The notes: generated by a model from the sequence alone, not told the origin. 64,000 nt of DNA from Ignelater luminosus (GCA_011009095.1 VTPC01000664.1:104076-168075); one strand, 5' to 3'. Shown: positions 37,998-51,600, counted from the stretch's first letter. Program-made: numbers and translations.

Positions 37998-39290
37998 TAC
38001 GAAGGTGGTCTGAAAAGTTTCCGACCTAACAAAGATACAAGACATTTTTTCTGAAAATGTTTTTTTATTTTTCAACATAGTCTCCTTGTAACTCTACACA
38101 CTTCTCCCAGCGATGCTCCCATTTCTGTAACCCGTCCAAATAGTACTCGGCATTTTTCTCTGCAAAATAATTGTTCACGAAGGTGATTGCCTCTTCATTT
38201 GACGAAAATCTTGGTCCTCCGAGCGCATTTTTAGATGAGGGAACAAAAAGAAGTCGCTTGGGGCTAGAGCTGGTGAGTAAGGCGGATGGTCAAGCAGTTC
38301 AAACCGTAATTCGTGGATTTTCGCCATGGCAACCGCTGAGGTGTGAAACGGTCCGTTGTCTTGGTGAAACAGGATTTTCTTTTTCTGAAAATGTGGCCGT
38401 TTTTTCGCACGTTCTGCCTTCAGCTTGTCAAGTAGTGATGCATAGTATGCTCCTGTAATGGTTTTTCCTTTTTGAAGATAATCGATTAAAATAACTCTAT
38501 GACTATCCCAAAAAAACAGTCGCCATCACTTTCCCAGCCGAAAAACCAGTTTTTGCTTTTTCTGAAGCCGGTTCCCCCTTTGCAGTCCACTGTTTGGACT
38601 GTATTTTTGTTTCGGGCGTATAATGGTGTATCCAAGTTTCATCTACAGTAATTAATCGGCGCCAAAACTCGGATTTATTTCGCCTAAACTGCGCCAAAAG
38701 AGCGTTGGAAATATTCATTCGAACACGCTTTTGGTCTAACGTGAGCAAACGCGGCACCCAACGCGCGGACAGCTTATGCCTAAATGTTGATTTAATATGT
38801 GACAAACACGTTCTTTTCACATGTTCATAACCTCTGCTATCTCTGTCACTTTAATTCGGCGGTCGTCTAGCACCATTTGGTGAACTTTGGCGATGTTTTC
38901 GTCGGTAGTTGCAGTTTTTGGACGTCCCGAACGTTCATCGTCTCCCAAGCTCTTACGGCCACGTTTAAATTCAGCAGCCCAAACTTTCACTGTGGTAAAT
39001 GATGGTGCAGAGTCCCCATACACAGAATCCAACTCGTCTTTTATTTGCGAAGGCGTATTGCTTTTCAAAAACAAATATTTAATGACAGCTCGATACTCGA
39101 TTTTATCCATTTTCACAAAAAAACTCACATCAACTCACTTAAACGACTGTTACATAAAAACTGCGCGTCCAAAATGGCTGAAACTTTGGTGAGTAACTGT
39201 CAACAGATGAACAACAAAATTCAGTAACTTTTATTTACGAGTGCTGCCATCTTCACGTTGAGGTCGGAAACTTTTCAGACCTCCCTCGTA
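37998..39290 (-). mobile_element. mariner element (mellifera-like), 1.29 kb
   Basis: Left end tacgaaggtggtctgaaaag (37998) and the reverse complement of the right end (tacgagggaggtctgaaaag) match at 28 of 30 bases through TTTCCGACCT. TA lies at both termini. It encloses one decayed transposase gene on the minus strand. Confidence 0.92.
38070..39128 (-). pseudogene. mariner transposase, stop plus three frameshifts
   Basis: Starts at MSFFVKMDKIEYRAVIKYLF (39128; the second Met is also possible), with GDDERSGRPKTATTDENIAK after the first helix-turn-helix. A TGA interrupts after EVMNM and a short deletion near 38777 shifts frame before KLSARWVPRLLTLDQKR. ITVDETWIHHYTPETK carries the first catalytic Asp. 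An extra base near 38513 (VMATVF|WDS) shifts frame again; beyond it the minus strand reads LFHQDNGPFHTSAVAM (second Asp, NAP changed to NGP) and PPYSPALAPSDFFLFP. The third Asp (SDFF) is kept, but the conserved SPDLAP aspartate is Ala. A one-base loss near 38230 precedes the C-terminus WEKCVELQGDYVEK near 38075. The WIHHYTPET block groups it with the 18-kb mariner, but the two differ throughout. Confidence 0.9.
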
Positions 39291-39620
39291 TTTCGTTTCA
39301 GTAGGATTTCTACTCTTGTATCAATAGTACGTAAGCTGTTTGCTCTTAGTTTTGAAAATAGAGAACCCTCTGCCTACCCAATTATAAACAGGCTCTACTC
39401 TGCTAATTTAAAGGTTATACCATGCGAACACCGAATAGTTTCACGGCCTGAGTCATTAATAAATCGATGATTTTCGAAATTGTTGAAATGTTATATACAC
39501 TCAACGTTTTACTCACTTTCATAAAGTGTTTTTGCAGGAAACTAAAAGAAGAGCACGGTAATTCGACGTGTGAATCGTGCTAGCCGCGCAACTTTTTAGA
39601 CAAGATTGGAGAAACTGACA
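39291..39620. other. Short spacer, nothing recognised
   Basis: A 70-codon frame (39258-39470) overlaps the mariner edge and shows no motif. Confidence 0.4.
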
Positions 39621-39624
39621 CAAA

Positions 39625-40970
39625 AGAAAAATCATCGACTGCAACGATGGTAAGAGTTGTCATGCAGACTGATTTTCAAATCGGGGAAAGTGGATACATA
39701 TATTGTCATTGATGTTTTTGGGATGTTGTGAATTAGCATAATAGAAAGGTGATATTGAAATAATAAATGCATCAAATAATATTTTATGCCCTGTGTCGTG
39801 TTAATGCTCGACAACAGCAAATGTAAGTATGTGGCCTGATTGAATACATCGCTTATGTTCATTAATGCGTATGTTAATGAAGCGAGCAGTTTGTCTGATG
39901 TGTACAAAGCCACAGGAGCATGGTAGTTGGTATGAAAATATCTGTTGGTATGTGTAGGTCTACGATATACAAAATGGGCAAAACTGTCACCAGGTAGACG
40001 AGTGACGGGTACATTAAAAAAGGAAAAGAAACCAGTATTCTCAATTTGTTATTTGAATGCTAGTTGTTCAGATGATCAAAAGATCAAGATAACTTCTGTC
40101 ATCTACGCGGCCATATGAGAAAAATGTCGTATCAAAACCAAACTTGGTGCTTGTACTCCAGTGCATCTAGAGCAATTGTCTCAAAAGATTCTATAAAGAT
40201 ATTTGCAATTACTGGTAACAATAAAAAGCTAGTTTCTGGTAGAATTTACTACAACTAAAGTAAAACATCTTTTATTGACATCGCCAGATCTATTGTTTTC
40301 TATATCGACCTATCTATGATGACCGCGAAATCGAGCACAGGAACTCTAGTGAAGAAGAAGGTTGCATCAAAACTGACCAAAAGATCTCCCGATTCCAAGG
40401 GCAAGAAGTTTAGATCGTGTGACGAAGTTCTTCCAGTATAACTCTTTAGGATATTATCGAGGTGTTTCGCCAAGTTGTAAGTCGAGAATTCTCTTGTGTT
40501 CATGATTGCTCGAAGGGGAAAATTTCGGAAGGCTATAAACGTTGGTGGCTTTGATGAACGTGGTATTAGTTGACGTTAGACCTGTATGGATAAGCTTGAC
40601 GACTTGATTAGCAAAGTAATCTTTTGCTCAAACTTGGAAGTAGAGTACTTTGTAAGATTAATGTATGGTTTTCTCCACATACTGTAATCTGCCAGGAATG
40701 ACAGTGGCATAGAGTTTGTCTGCTACAAGTATGGTGATGTTTGAGTTTGATTTGAGATTCCGTAAGGTACTTTTTCCTTCTTTGGAAATTTTTGTAAAAA
40801 CTGCACTCACGATGCTTTTTTCTGAAATCTTCTTAGGTGCTTTCGATGTAGAGAGAGGATACGACAACAAACTGACCATTGGTTTTTTGTGCGTTTGTTT
40901 TGTTTTGTTTTTTGTTCTTTCTGGATATCAGTTTATCCAATTTTCTAATGAGTCTGTGTAATCAGTTTTA
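39625..40970 (-). pseudogene. Penelope-like retroelement relic (RT plus GIY-YIG endonuclease)
   Basis: Minus-strand pieces in proper order: NITILVADKLYATVIPGRLQ (about 40670-40750; relatives have ILPADKGNATVVM), NTREFSTYNLAKHLDNILKS and SGDLLVSFDATFFFTRVPVL (40330-40503; the relatives' SFDVVSLFTNVP block of RT motif A), IENTGFFSFFNVPVTRLPGD followed by VYRRPTHTNRYFH (about 39930-40050; relatives VYRKPTHTDRYL), then LPCSCGFVHIRQTARFINIR, NEHKRC and VEH-stop-HDTGHKILF (39740-39935), which is the GIY-YIG endonuclease with its upstream CxC. The YIG core reads VHI, so the endonuclease is mutated. Many stops and frameshifts. Penelope elements copy RNA at nicked targets using this C-terminal nuclease. 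Confidence 0.85.
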
Positions 40971-40979
40971 CGGTCCTCT

Positions 40980-43900
40980 GAGCTTGGAGATAAGTAATAT
41001 GGTCGAATTGTGGGAATAATTTAGTATCACCAACGGCAAGAGAGAAAAGCTAAAATGCACAGACGTTTTGAGACTTTTTGTGTCGAAGCTTACCGAAAGT
41101 TTCAAAGATATAGCTTTTGAGTAGAGCTTGTTTCAACGATACCTATTGTAAATTTTCATAAAATTCTCAATCTTCACTTTTCAAATTACTTTTTCAATTT
41201 TAGCCAGCACTATCTGTCCTACAGCAAACCATTTTCAAGACATGCCCACATGCATACAGTCTTATTTATTATTATTATTATTATTATTGGTGTTTAAACG
41301 GGTGTCTAGGTAAATAAAAACGTTTGACAGATTTTGGCGGACAATAATGAGATTCTATTTCCCTAAAAGACTCATAAATTTACAGATACTGCTTCGCTGC
41401 TGTTGTATTTTATAATTTTTACGGTCACCACCTTGTCTTTGCTTATACAGAGAAACCACAGGAAATGAAATTGTACTAGGAAATAGAGATAACGGATTTT
41501 GAAATTAGACGACTCATATAAAAAACATTCTATGCAACAGCTGGTAGAGGGTAATCTTTATGGAACTTTTAAGATTCAGAAACCATGTTTAAGTATGTAA
41601 AATGATGCAAGAAATAAAATAAGTACAGAAATATAAACAAGATTAAAGAATAACAATTGTATTCTGACAGAGATGGGGTTTTTGTGCTGATCTTAACTGC
41701 TTGTGTCTTTCCTCTAATGTGGTTTTGACTCACTTTGTATAATTACTTAATTAAATTCCAAACGTATTTAAATTAATTTTAATTGAGTGAAATATTATTG
41801 AACCTTGACTTTTGTGAGAACGATAATAGAAAAGGATCACAACTGCATTTTGATTTAATATTAAAATTTAAACTTTGGCGTTTCTAATTCTCATAATTTG
41901 AAAACTGACAATAATGTGTGCCTAACGATTTTGTTAATTCATCTTAATGAAGTAGTAGATAATGTAAAAACATTTTTGTAAAACTATAACGTTGATATTT
42001 TGGAATTCTCGGAAACCTGGTTAACGGACACTCATAATTCAGTTGAACAATTAAAAGCATCCATTTTGCCAAACAGCCATAAATATGTATGTAATTTACG
42101 TCACAGAAACAATAGTATTACTATTATTATTCTTATTGTTACAATTATTATTATTATTTAAAACTATAGAGATTACAGTATATCGAAAAAACTTTTGTGA
42201 TTTATCGAGAATGAATTTAAAAGTGGGACACAGAACCTCTTGAAAATTCTGTTTTAGAAGTTTCCTGAGTCAAAAACCATAATTGTCATACAACAATAAA
42301 GACGAAAATGAAATTGTCAATAAAAAAGTTTTAACAAGATGAGACTGCCATGTTTATCCTTTGCTTTGACGATTATATTCTCCTTCGTTATTTATAAGCA
42401 ACAAATGAAATTCAGATTGAAAGATCGAGGAAAATAAAAGTATTGATTTTCAAGTAGTAAATCACGAACAATTTGAAAGATATCTGAAAAACGACTTTGC
42501 TCTTTCATGATAAGAAAGGAAGGAAGTTCTTTAAATTTTATAGAAGAAAGCGGGAATACAAAAACCTGAAAATGAAATTTTTTTCAAGTGTCACAGCTAA
42601 AAAGAAAAGGAGAGATGAAAGGAGAGGTACACAAAGAAGTAAAGGGGAAATGTTTTCTGATATCAACAAAATATAAAATAAAAATAGTAGTTATATATGG
42701 ATTCTAATCCTGGAACATGGCAATAAAAAGTTTATCCTTTATTATGATATGGTCGTTAGTATATTTTATGTTCTTTTCTATTTAAAGACGCCTATATTAT
42801 TATCCCTAAGTAGTTAATCGATTTCATCTAAACGTTCATTTAGGTTCCTTTTATTACAGTCGTTTAGATTTCTTCAAATCGGTATAATTTATAAAATCAC
42901 AGATAAGGGGTTTGTTAAACCTTGTAGTGCATGCTAACATATTCCAACTCTTATATGAAAGTATAAAATAATTTCGTGTAGAACGTGAACTCAAATAGAG
43001 AAGCTCGTTTGCATGTGGTTTCATTATTCTCAAAAGAAGATGAAAAAAGGCTTTGCATGCAGTACAATGAGGCATGTACTTATGTTAAAGAGAGGGATGT
43101 AGGGGTATAGGGTGCTCGGTCAATAAATCTGGCTTTTGTCAGCATGTCTTGAGGTTTCAGTACACATAAGATCAATACCGAGCACACAATGGTTAATAAA
43201 TGTGTCAGGATGGTGTACATGAAGGATGAGAAGGCTGAATTCGGACAATAGGCTGTTAAGGATATCGAAAATGGTTATAAAATATCGAGGAAGTCGTTAA
43301 AGAATTATGGTGTGAATATTTAGGGCGCGTTTATAACGAGCAAAGTTAACAACAGAGAATTATGGAAACGGAAGGAAGTCAATTAAAGCAGAAAAGCGGA
43401 TGACGAGATACAACACCTTTCAAAACAATACACGAAGTTTACTTTCAACTCTCAGTAGTTTCGAAAATTTTCGAGAACATGCCGGAGATTAAATCGAAAA
43501 GCAAAAGTTTTAAAAGCCTCTGTACGACACGGCAATACGAAATAAGTCTACTGGAAAGAACAAATCTGATTTCTAATACCTCCGTCCCCGTGTTGCCTTT
43601 CCAGTACATTTGCTCAAGTCATATCATATTTATCAAACGGCTTCTCTCATCCACCATTCACAACTCACTAGTGACTTCACTTTAAGAATGTTCCACTAAC
43701 ACTTTATCATATTCGGTTTTCAAATCTGTCACCAAAACACTTAAATGTTTGGTAAATCCTGGACAACGATTTGGTAGACGTCACGTCTCTATTAAATAAA
43801 TGTTATTGTAGAAGAAGAGACTGCATGCATTTTATAAAAATTGATTTATGTAGAATTATTACCTCTTTTGGCATAATTAAATCAAAATTGTCCGAGATTA

Positions 43901-46480
43901 ATTTACAAATTTAATTTAAAAAAAACCAAATTTCTCATACTTATACAGAGCAGTTACAACACAAAATTAAATAAGCTTGTTAATGACATTAATATTATGC
44001 AGTATAGGATATGGATAGAGCAAATTGATCTCTAAAGATAAACTCGTTTTAGCTTCAAAACTAGCAAAGTTTAAGGCCCTTGAAAAGAAGAATTGAAAAC
44101 CAAAAGTTTTTTGATTGGATATATTTTGCTAGAAATAGAATTTAGTTATTTTCAGCAGCCAAATCCATTGCCATTTAAGAATTTCTTTGAACTACAAAAA
44201 TTCAATTTCTAGCCCTTTCACATAACACCATTTTAACTGCTCTATCAGAAAACAAAATTAAATTTAAAATTTCATAGGAATTAAATCCTGTCTTTGCAAG
44301 CGTACATGTGCAACCTTTGATTAATTTAAATTAAGCTTTATCATTTAAAATGTTCTTCAAATTTACTTGTTCCCAGATTTTCTTCTGTAATTATTTTTTT
44401 TTCAGTTAAAAAGTTTATGTATCTTTAAGGAATGATAGAAAAGCTCTTTGCTGACTTTTCAACTCTCTTCTACATAATGTAAGTCTTAGGTTGATATGGA
44501 TGTGTATCCTAACTGCAGTTCAAAATTTAATATTGTAGCATTTTTGTAAACAAGGTCTGTATCAGTGCTTTTCTCCTCTGCAGTTTGCCCAAGCCTTTTA
44601 CCTAACATCTTCTTGCTTTTGTTATTGCTTTTAGAGTTAGGTCCAACGTTAGCTATTAAGAACTATGTGTTCAGTTTCTGTTACGTGTCAAAATAAACTT
44701 TAAGACACAGACTTATAATCAGCGACTAGAAGGCACGAAGAACTAAGTTTGCTGATACCCAGACTAGCAGACAGTCGAAGACGGCTAGGTTCGAAATGCC
44801 TACTTACCACTGAAAAAGCTCAAAATCGCTATTATTAGAAGGCGCCACTATGGATTTAGCCAGATCACTAGATTCAAAAGAAACATAGTCCCTCTTAAAT
44901 CGGAAACAGCTTTACAAATACTTACTTAGTTTTTCTGAAACAAAACCTTACTCAAGGCGTTAAACCGCCTTATACAAAAATATTTTTAATTCACTCTGTA
45001 TAAATGTTTCGTTAATTAAATTTGGAATATCAAATTGAATCATCAAATCGTTTTCTTTAGATCACTCAGTATATCAAGGTTTCATTATTAATGAAATTTA
45101 ATATAACTGCATCAAATTAGTCAAATACTTGGATGACTTCGATATTTTTACTCAAACCAGTGCATACAATTACAATAATAAAACTATCTTTCAAGCTACA
45201 AATCTATTTAAAAAAATAAATCAAAAACCGAAACAAAGGTTACATAATATAAAACAAGCAAAAAAAATACAAACAAACAGTTGATTATACAAAAACAAAG
45301 TCTTTATAGAATAAACGTCAACAATCGTATTAGATCTACGACGCAGAATTCTGGTCAATGACGCTCGAGGGGATTCCCAGAAACGCCAAGTGCGTGGGCG
45401 CCCGTTTGACGCCGTTCAAACAGCTTACGGCTGCACTTAATGTATATGTTACGAAAAGGAAATATCTAATTTCATTTAATAAAATCGTCAATGAATTAAT
45501 ACACACAAACGAACTAAAACTAAACCAAATAATTATCATAAAAATTATAACTGATTTACATTGCGAATTTACGCTAAACGTTACTGGATTGTAAATTCTT
45601 TATTCGTTAAAACAAATAATCAACCAAACACAACACCACGATGATTATACTCTAAACCGTTGTTATAAATGTTTACAATAATGCCAAGGAGAAACTTCCT
45701 GGTTTTCTTTTTTGTTTCCGCTGAATAAATTTTGAATGTTTCTTTAACCCAAAAGGGTATAAACACTACGGTATTAGTGGGTGTGCACTAACCTTGCGTA
45801 GATGTACGGTCCAAATCTCTGCTCACACGGGTAACTGCGTATCGGTTTACTTGAAACTTGCAGGCTGGCCACGTCCATACAGCAATGAGGGACAAAATGA
45901 CGACGAATTCTACTGGGTTCCGTCCAAAGACAAAAGGAAGAAACAAAAGGATACAAAAGGTAGCCCTTGGAAATCCAGCACTACGCTGATGTACTTTAAA
46001 AATACTTCAAAACAAAACGATAAACTTCACCGGCCACCACAGCTAAATTGTGTAGAAAACGTCTCACAAAACTTCCCCACAGCCGAGTATATCTGCCTTC
46101 TCCAAAGCTCTCGAATCAACTGCTCTCTTTGCGTCGACCACACCCTGATCTCAACGCGTAAAAGCGACTTATCCCGTAACTAAATTACGCAGATTACTAC
46201 CCCGCGAAAACAGCTACTCTCTACAACCCTATTCCTCAATAGAGATCGCCATGCGTCTCGAATTGAATTAATTAACGCGAATTAATGTTACAAAAATTAA
46301 CAACCTTAACATTTATAAACAATAAATAGCAGTGGAATGTTAACCATTCACTATACGATTCTTCACTTGTTGGGTGCTTGAGACAGTTATGCACACTACG
46401 GGTTATTTTTAGAATCACTGATTTTTGAAAACTGCACATTAATATAATAACTTTATATAAGAGTTAACATTGTTTGTGAT
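40980..46480. other. AT-rich sequence with microsatellites; no recognised gene
   Basis: Contains (TTA/ATT)n tracts near 41262-41288 and 42118-42160. A 129-codon plus frame at 45794-46183 (MRRCTVQISAHTGNCVSVYL...) lies in a slightly GC-richer patch. It has no motif I recognise, no obvious splice context, and is the only open frame here worth a database check. Confidence 0.35.
45794..46183 (+). other. Unidentified 129-codon open frame
   Basis: Open from MRRCTVQISAHTGNCVSVYL to a stop at 46183. The product is basic and Ser/Lys-rich in the middle (KDKRKKQKDTKGSPWKSS) with cysteines toward the C-terminus (YICLLQSSRINCSLCVDH). No signal peptide, membrane segment or known motif is evident. It could be chance, a host exon or a retroelement scrap. 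Sequence alone does not decide. Confidence 0.2.
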
Positions 46481-46489
46481 TAATCCATT

Positions 46490-48640
46490 GACACTATGTA
46501 ATGAGAGTAATCTTGATTTCTTTTAATTGGTATATTTGTCTCATTTCTTGTGCTAACTCAAAATATTTCATTATCTTTTCTCTTTCAGATTTCTGTAGAT
46601 TATGGTCAGCTGGATGGAATACATCTATTAGGTACATGCTTTTCTTATGACGACCAAGAAGGACCTATTCCGATCTACGGGTCTGTCCGTGTGGAGTTCT
46701 ACATCCCAGTACAAACGGGTAGAATTGTTCTCTAATATGAGTTCTGGTGTATATTTATAGTGTGGTTGCCTCCGTCAGATTACCTGCTACCTCTGTGCTA
46801 GTTTTTCGTGCACGATTCCTACTGACAAATGATGCCTTCTGCATTGACAAGTTGTCTGTTCAATATTTTCCCCATGAGCTTCACACGTTCGGCATTTACC
46901 AACAACGTGGGGTAGCTTTTCTATATACCTCTCATAGTTGTTTCTAGCGATAATATCATTTTGGCAAATGCCGCGGTTTTGGCGGGGTTTGTTAACTAGA
47001 GAACCGACAATTTCTTGTTGGTTTTATCCAGATATTGCGGGAACTTTTCAAGCATTTATTTTATTATTGATTGAGTTACTAACTCAGTTTCGTTATTGAC
47101 AGCAACAGATAAATATGTGTTACAAGCTACAGTGGCTCTTATTAGTGAAGACGTGTGGGATTTATTTTCAAAGTATGTCTTTAGGTTAGCAATTTGCCTT
47201 TTGCAAAGGTAGGTTAAATTGGGGAGGCCTCTTCCCTCGTTTTTACGAGATAGGTATAATTGTTATTCTGCAGTATTTGAATGATATACTCTGTTTTGGG
47301 TTAGTAGTACATGAATTTTCCCCGTAAGACTGGCGGTGTCAGTGTTGTACAACTTTTTCAACACGGTTGATAAGGCTCTGTTCAAGTTTGACGCTTAATT
47401 TTTCTATTTTGTTTAGCTTGAATTCCAGGTATTTGTAGGAAATGTGTAGTTCCAGTGGTTGTATATCTTGTTCCTCATCCTGAATTTCTATGATGTTTCT
47501 TTTACGTGAACAAAGCTTTGCACATGTATTTGCATACGTTTATCTGCCGTAAAAGCTATTACTGCATGTAGCAGTTTTTTTAATTCTTTTTCTGAAGGTG
47601 CATACAGTTTTAAATTATCCACTTAAAACAGGAGATACAGTTATTGTTTAGCATTTTTTTGGCATGGATAGTGGATTCAGTTCCATTATAAACCATGTGA
47701 GGATAAGTTGTCCCCTTGAAAAATTTTACATTTGAAAAGGATCCCTTCTGTGTTGACGTTTGTATTATTGATGGAGATTGTCAGTTCGGTATGTCATTGA
47801 TTCTTACAGGCTTTTAAAAAGTTAATGATTGTTGGCCCCATTTTATATATGAAAAGTACTACTTCAGCCAACCACGAGTAGGGCACCGCATCAAAGGCTT
47901 TTTGATAGTCAGCCTAACAGACGGAAAGATTCTTCTTCTGGATTTTGGATTGTCTTGTAATAACATTGTCTATTATTAATACTCCATAGTATTTGGAAAA
48001 CACTCTTTTTGCTCTTCTATAAGGATTGTTTAAGATTAGCAATGTTGAGTAGCCTCAACCGATGTTGAGCCTGTGATGATTTCATACATAGTGGGCAAGC
48101 ATCTAATTGGCCTACGGTTTTTGAGATTGCTTAAGTCTTTATTCTAAGGCAATGTGTGTGTCTTTCCCAGCGTAAAGAAGTTTGGTATGTTTTGGGAGGT
48201 GTCTATCAAGTTATTAATACTTTTAACTATCCATTCATGCAGGGCTGTAATTTGTTTCCATTAATCCTGCAGCTTTCGAATTCACAAGCTTTTCTAGGAA
48301 GTTTTTCAAATCGGTGCATGTAAATTTTACTTTCGACGTGGGCGTTAAATTGCTACATGTTTTTCTTTTTTCGGATATTTATCTTTTGTAGATTGCAGTA
48401 GATTTATCCAGATCTAGGTTAGCTACAGTAAATGGGTATCAGTGTTCTAGTTTCTTCTTGTACTTCATTTTGTAATTTTCAATTTTCCTTTTATAACTGG
48501 TGTTGTATCTTTTAAGCCTTTCGCCTACTGCTGTAATCTTGTAATGTTATTTTAAAATTCGCACTAAATCCGCCCCTGTTTTTCAATTTTGTTCGGATAT
48601 TTGTTTTCTTGACGCGCAATATTTAAATTGTTTCATTAAA
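46490..48640 (-). pseudogene. Non-LTR retrotransposon relic with RLE-type C-terminus
   Basis: Minus strand, in order: a linker (KRYNTSYKRKIENYKMKYKK near 48480), a RT block with NRRPIRCLPTMYEIIT (48075-48125), motif A DYQKAFDAVPYSWLAEVV (47860-47910), TEGILFKCKIFQGDNLS (~47700-47750), motif C reading VDNLKLYAPSEKELKKLL (~47570-47625; expected Y-x-DD, second Asp now Asn and the Tyr a stop), KRMQIHVQSFVHVK, a CCHC knuckle CRTCEAHGENIEQTTC (46845-46895, His replaced by Gln), HYKYTPELILENNSTRLYWD with TDRPVDRNR, then YLIDVFHPADHNLQKSE and KYFELAQEM to a stop near 46496. A knuckle of this spacing followed by a D..LIDV nuclease-like stretch is typical of R2/R4/Dong-type elements with a restriction-like endonuclease. 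Heavily mutated. Confidence 0.75.
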
Positions 48641-48649
48641 CGAATGTTT

Positions 48650-51600
48650 GTTATAATGTTATTTTAAAGAATTAATATTTTTGTGGTTTCGACACCTAGA
48701 CTCCAGTAGACGTGTCTTTCGTTGATTTCTAATATCAAATTCCCAGAGTCATTAGTTGCAATATTGCAGTCACACGGTCTCGGGGAAGTCAAATTTAAAC
48801 TAGCGAATCTACAAGTAAAATTTTCCATTGTCGCATAAAGAGTATTAATGTCTTAATCTGTTAGGGTGTATATCCGACTTTTTAACCCCACTTCCGTAAG
48901 TACGAACTGCGTAACAAAAACGCAGAGGTTAGGCATTAAGTGGATAGCTGTTGATTTGAACCAACGTGTGATAATTTTCGACGTTTACCTCTACATCCCC
49001 TAATTGGATTCAAACCAAATTAAGTGAAGCGATCCTCTTAGAAAAAAAAAAGAGATTGGACTGGAGAAATCGTAAGTTCTTCGTGTCAGAGACGCGCAAT
49101 AGTCGCGGAAGAAAGTGGTTTGTTTGCCAACAGCAAGGCTTATAAATTTCGTTATCGTGGGGAATGTATAACCCAAATATAATTACGCTGGCGTCCTCCA
49201 GGAAGCAGAAATTGTAGAGGGTAGGAACGCAACCATTTTGGCCCCGTTGGTGTAGCATCTGTGTGTATACTACATTTTGGAAGCTTAGCAAAATTTTAAT
49301 AGTGCTTGAGACTCAGTGATTTTCGTTTATAAAATTGTGTGTAAACGCCTGGATTTTGTTCTTATGTTTTTTTCGTGATTAACGTAAAATAAGTGGTTGT
49401 TCTTCGAAATTAAAGTTTTTTCAATTATTGGATCTAGCTGCCTTTCGTCGGAAAACAGAGGTCTGCACATACTTTCTGGAAGAAAGAATTTCTGTATGAG
49501 TAAGAAAGAAAACCTGCTATGTTTTATTATATGAATTTTAATGTTTAAAGGCTAGGAGAACGTCGAACTTTGTGAAATATTTTATACGGAAACTTTGCTT
49601 AGACAGGATCAGTTTCGTATTGTTTTATTGAATCATAATTTTTACAAGTAACTTTTTAACTAATTTGTAACAGGAACGTTCCCAGGTAATTTTAGCTGGT
49701 GTTTGATAAATTGTTGCAACAAAATTATTAACTTGGCAATCATTTCTTTGTTCTTAAATGTTAAGTTCAGTTGCCAATATTTAACAATTTATGGTCAAGT
49801 TTACCTTAGTCGGGTTAATTAATATGTGGATTTTGATCTTTTGTGTTCTATTTTAAAATTTTAACGTAACAGAATCATTTCGCTTTGTTTATTGTAATAA
49901 TTTGTTTTTCCTATAGTTTGTTTCCGTTTTTATTATTTTTTCGACTCTGTTCTCCAAACAGAAATTAATTTATGACTCTTATTGATACTCTTTTGTAGTG
50001 CTATTTTGTTATTGTTTTTGTATTTTTGTTTGTGTGTGTTTGATTCATTTTTTTTATTATCATTATTGTTTTAATAAATGTAAGTAAGGTCGACTTCTTG
50101 TATTTTTGTTTTTGTAAGTGGATCTCTGGTCCAGGCGAGACAGCTTAATTTCATTATTTTTGTTCTTTTGGCTATCAAAGAGCACGTAGTGTATATTCCA
50201 AATTTCAATTATAGACTAGATATCTTTGCTCAAGAGAGAAATAAATGTTGAATTGGCATTTCTCTCTTGTATCGTTTTAAAAGAAGGAAGTCTTCAGAGG
50301 ACTTCCTTAGCAAAATTAAGTAAGACAAATCAAGTGCTTATACAGTGTTTATTTTGTGTATTGAGTCTCATTGGTGAAACGTCAGAGCGAGTTTTAATAG
50401 AGCTTCCACGAGGTAAGTTACACACAGGGTGAGGTTTCGTAAGAGGCCTATATACAGGGTGTCGGATTCACGAGTAGTCGCGTGACCGACCATCAGAACC
50501 CTTCGATCTACGACTGCTGGCGCCCTCTTTTACGACCATCTATTAGTTTAATAAGAGTTTTGGAAAACGGTGAGCTTCTCTTTGTGAGAGATTAGCCAAG
50601 TTTATTTGAGAATCCACCCCATCTGCGGCATGAGCTACGGGATTTAACATCTACTATTGGTCTGGACGGGACTTGTGCATACCTTTGAGCACTGGCCCGT
50701 TACAATCTTCTGCTTATATTCGTCTATTGATAGTTTAATTTTTGAATGTTCTTTGTTTTGATTGTCTATATTATGTTTTTTTTAAATCGGGTTCTAATTT
50801 CTTTAGTAGTCTTGTGCTTTTTTTATCTTTTTTCTATTCCTCTATTACGTGCTTTTGAGTTCCGATATTTTATTTTCCAAGCGTGTCTTCCATTTTGGAT
50901 GTTTGTTTGTTTTTTGTGGTTTATGTGGTTTTTGTATAGCTGTGTCTATTACCATTTTAACCATACAGTATGCAGTTAAGTATAATTTCCCTATAGTGCC
51001 CCTGCCGTTAGAATATCTGATTACTACGTTGCTGATGTTATGTATTAATGTATTCTGCTAATGTTATTCACCTTTTTTAGTCTAGGTCTGTTTTCGGAAG
51101 GTATATGTTGAGATAAAGTAAAGGTTTTACTAACTTATTATTATTATTATTATCCGCTGAATAGGATTTGATAATCTTATCGAAGAACGAACGTTGGATT
51201 GAGAACTAGTTGTAACATCTTCAGCGTTAGGTGAATTTTTCCAGTTTCTCATCCGTTCAGCTAGTCATTCTGCGAGTCTAGGAAATGCTTTACCTTTGCT
51301 TTTCTTAATTTGTTTATCTTTTATTTTGTACTAGACTCGGCTAGATTTCACAATCTTGTTTAACACGTGTTGCATGGCTATTCCGTTGACTAACATCGAT
51401 ATTGTTCACTTCCTTTTGTGTTTGTCGTTACTGGAGGTATTTTAATAAGGCCTGGATTCTGGATGTTTTTGATCTTCATATCGCAAGCTGCGTTTGGTTT
51501 GCTTATTTAGTTTCGGGGCAATCTTTTAGGCACCAGTTTGCTATATAACTTATTTGAAAGGGTCAAAATTTTCTTTTCTCGATGTATTACTAATATTTAA

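Noticed and set aside
41262..41288. CRISPR-like or regulatory repeat
   Set aside because: It is a plain (ATT)n microsatellite, as are those near 42120 and 51138.
46550..46947. Plus-strand small proteins
   Set aside because: Antisense to the restriction-like endonuclease tail of the minus-strand non-LTR relic.
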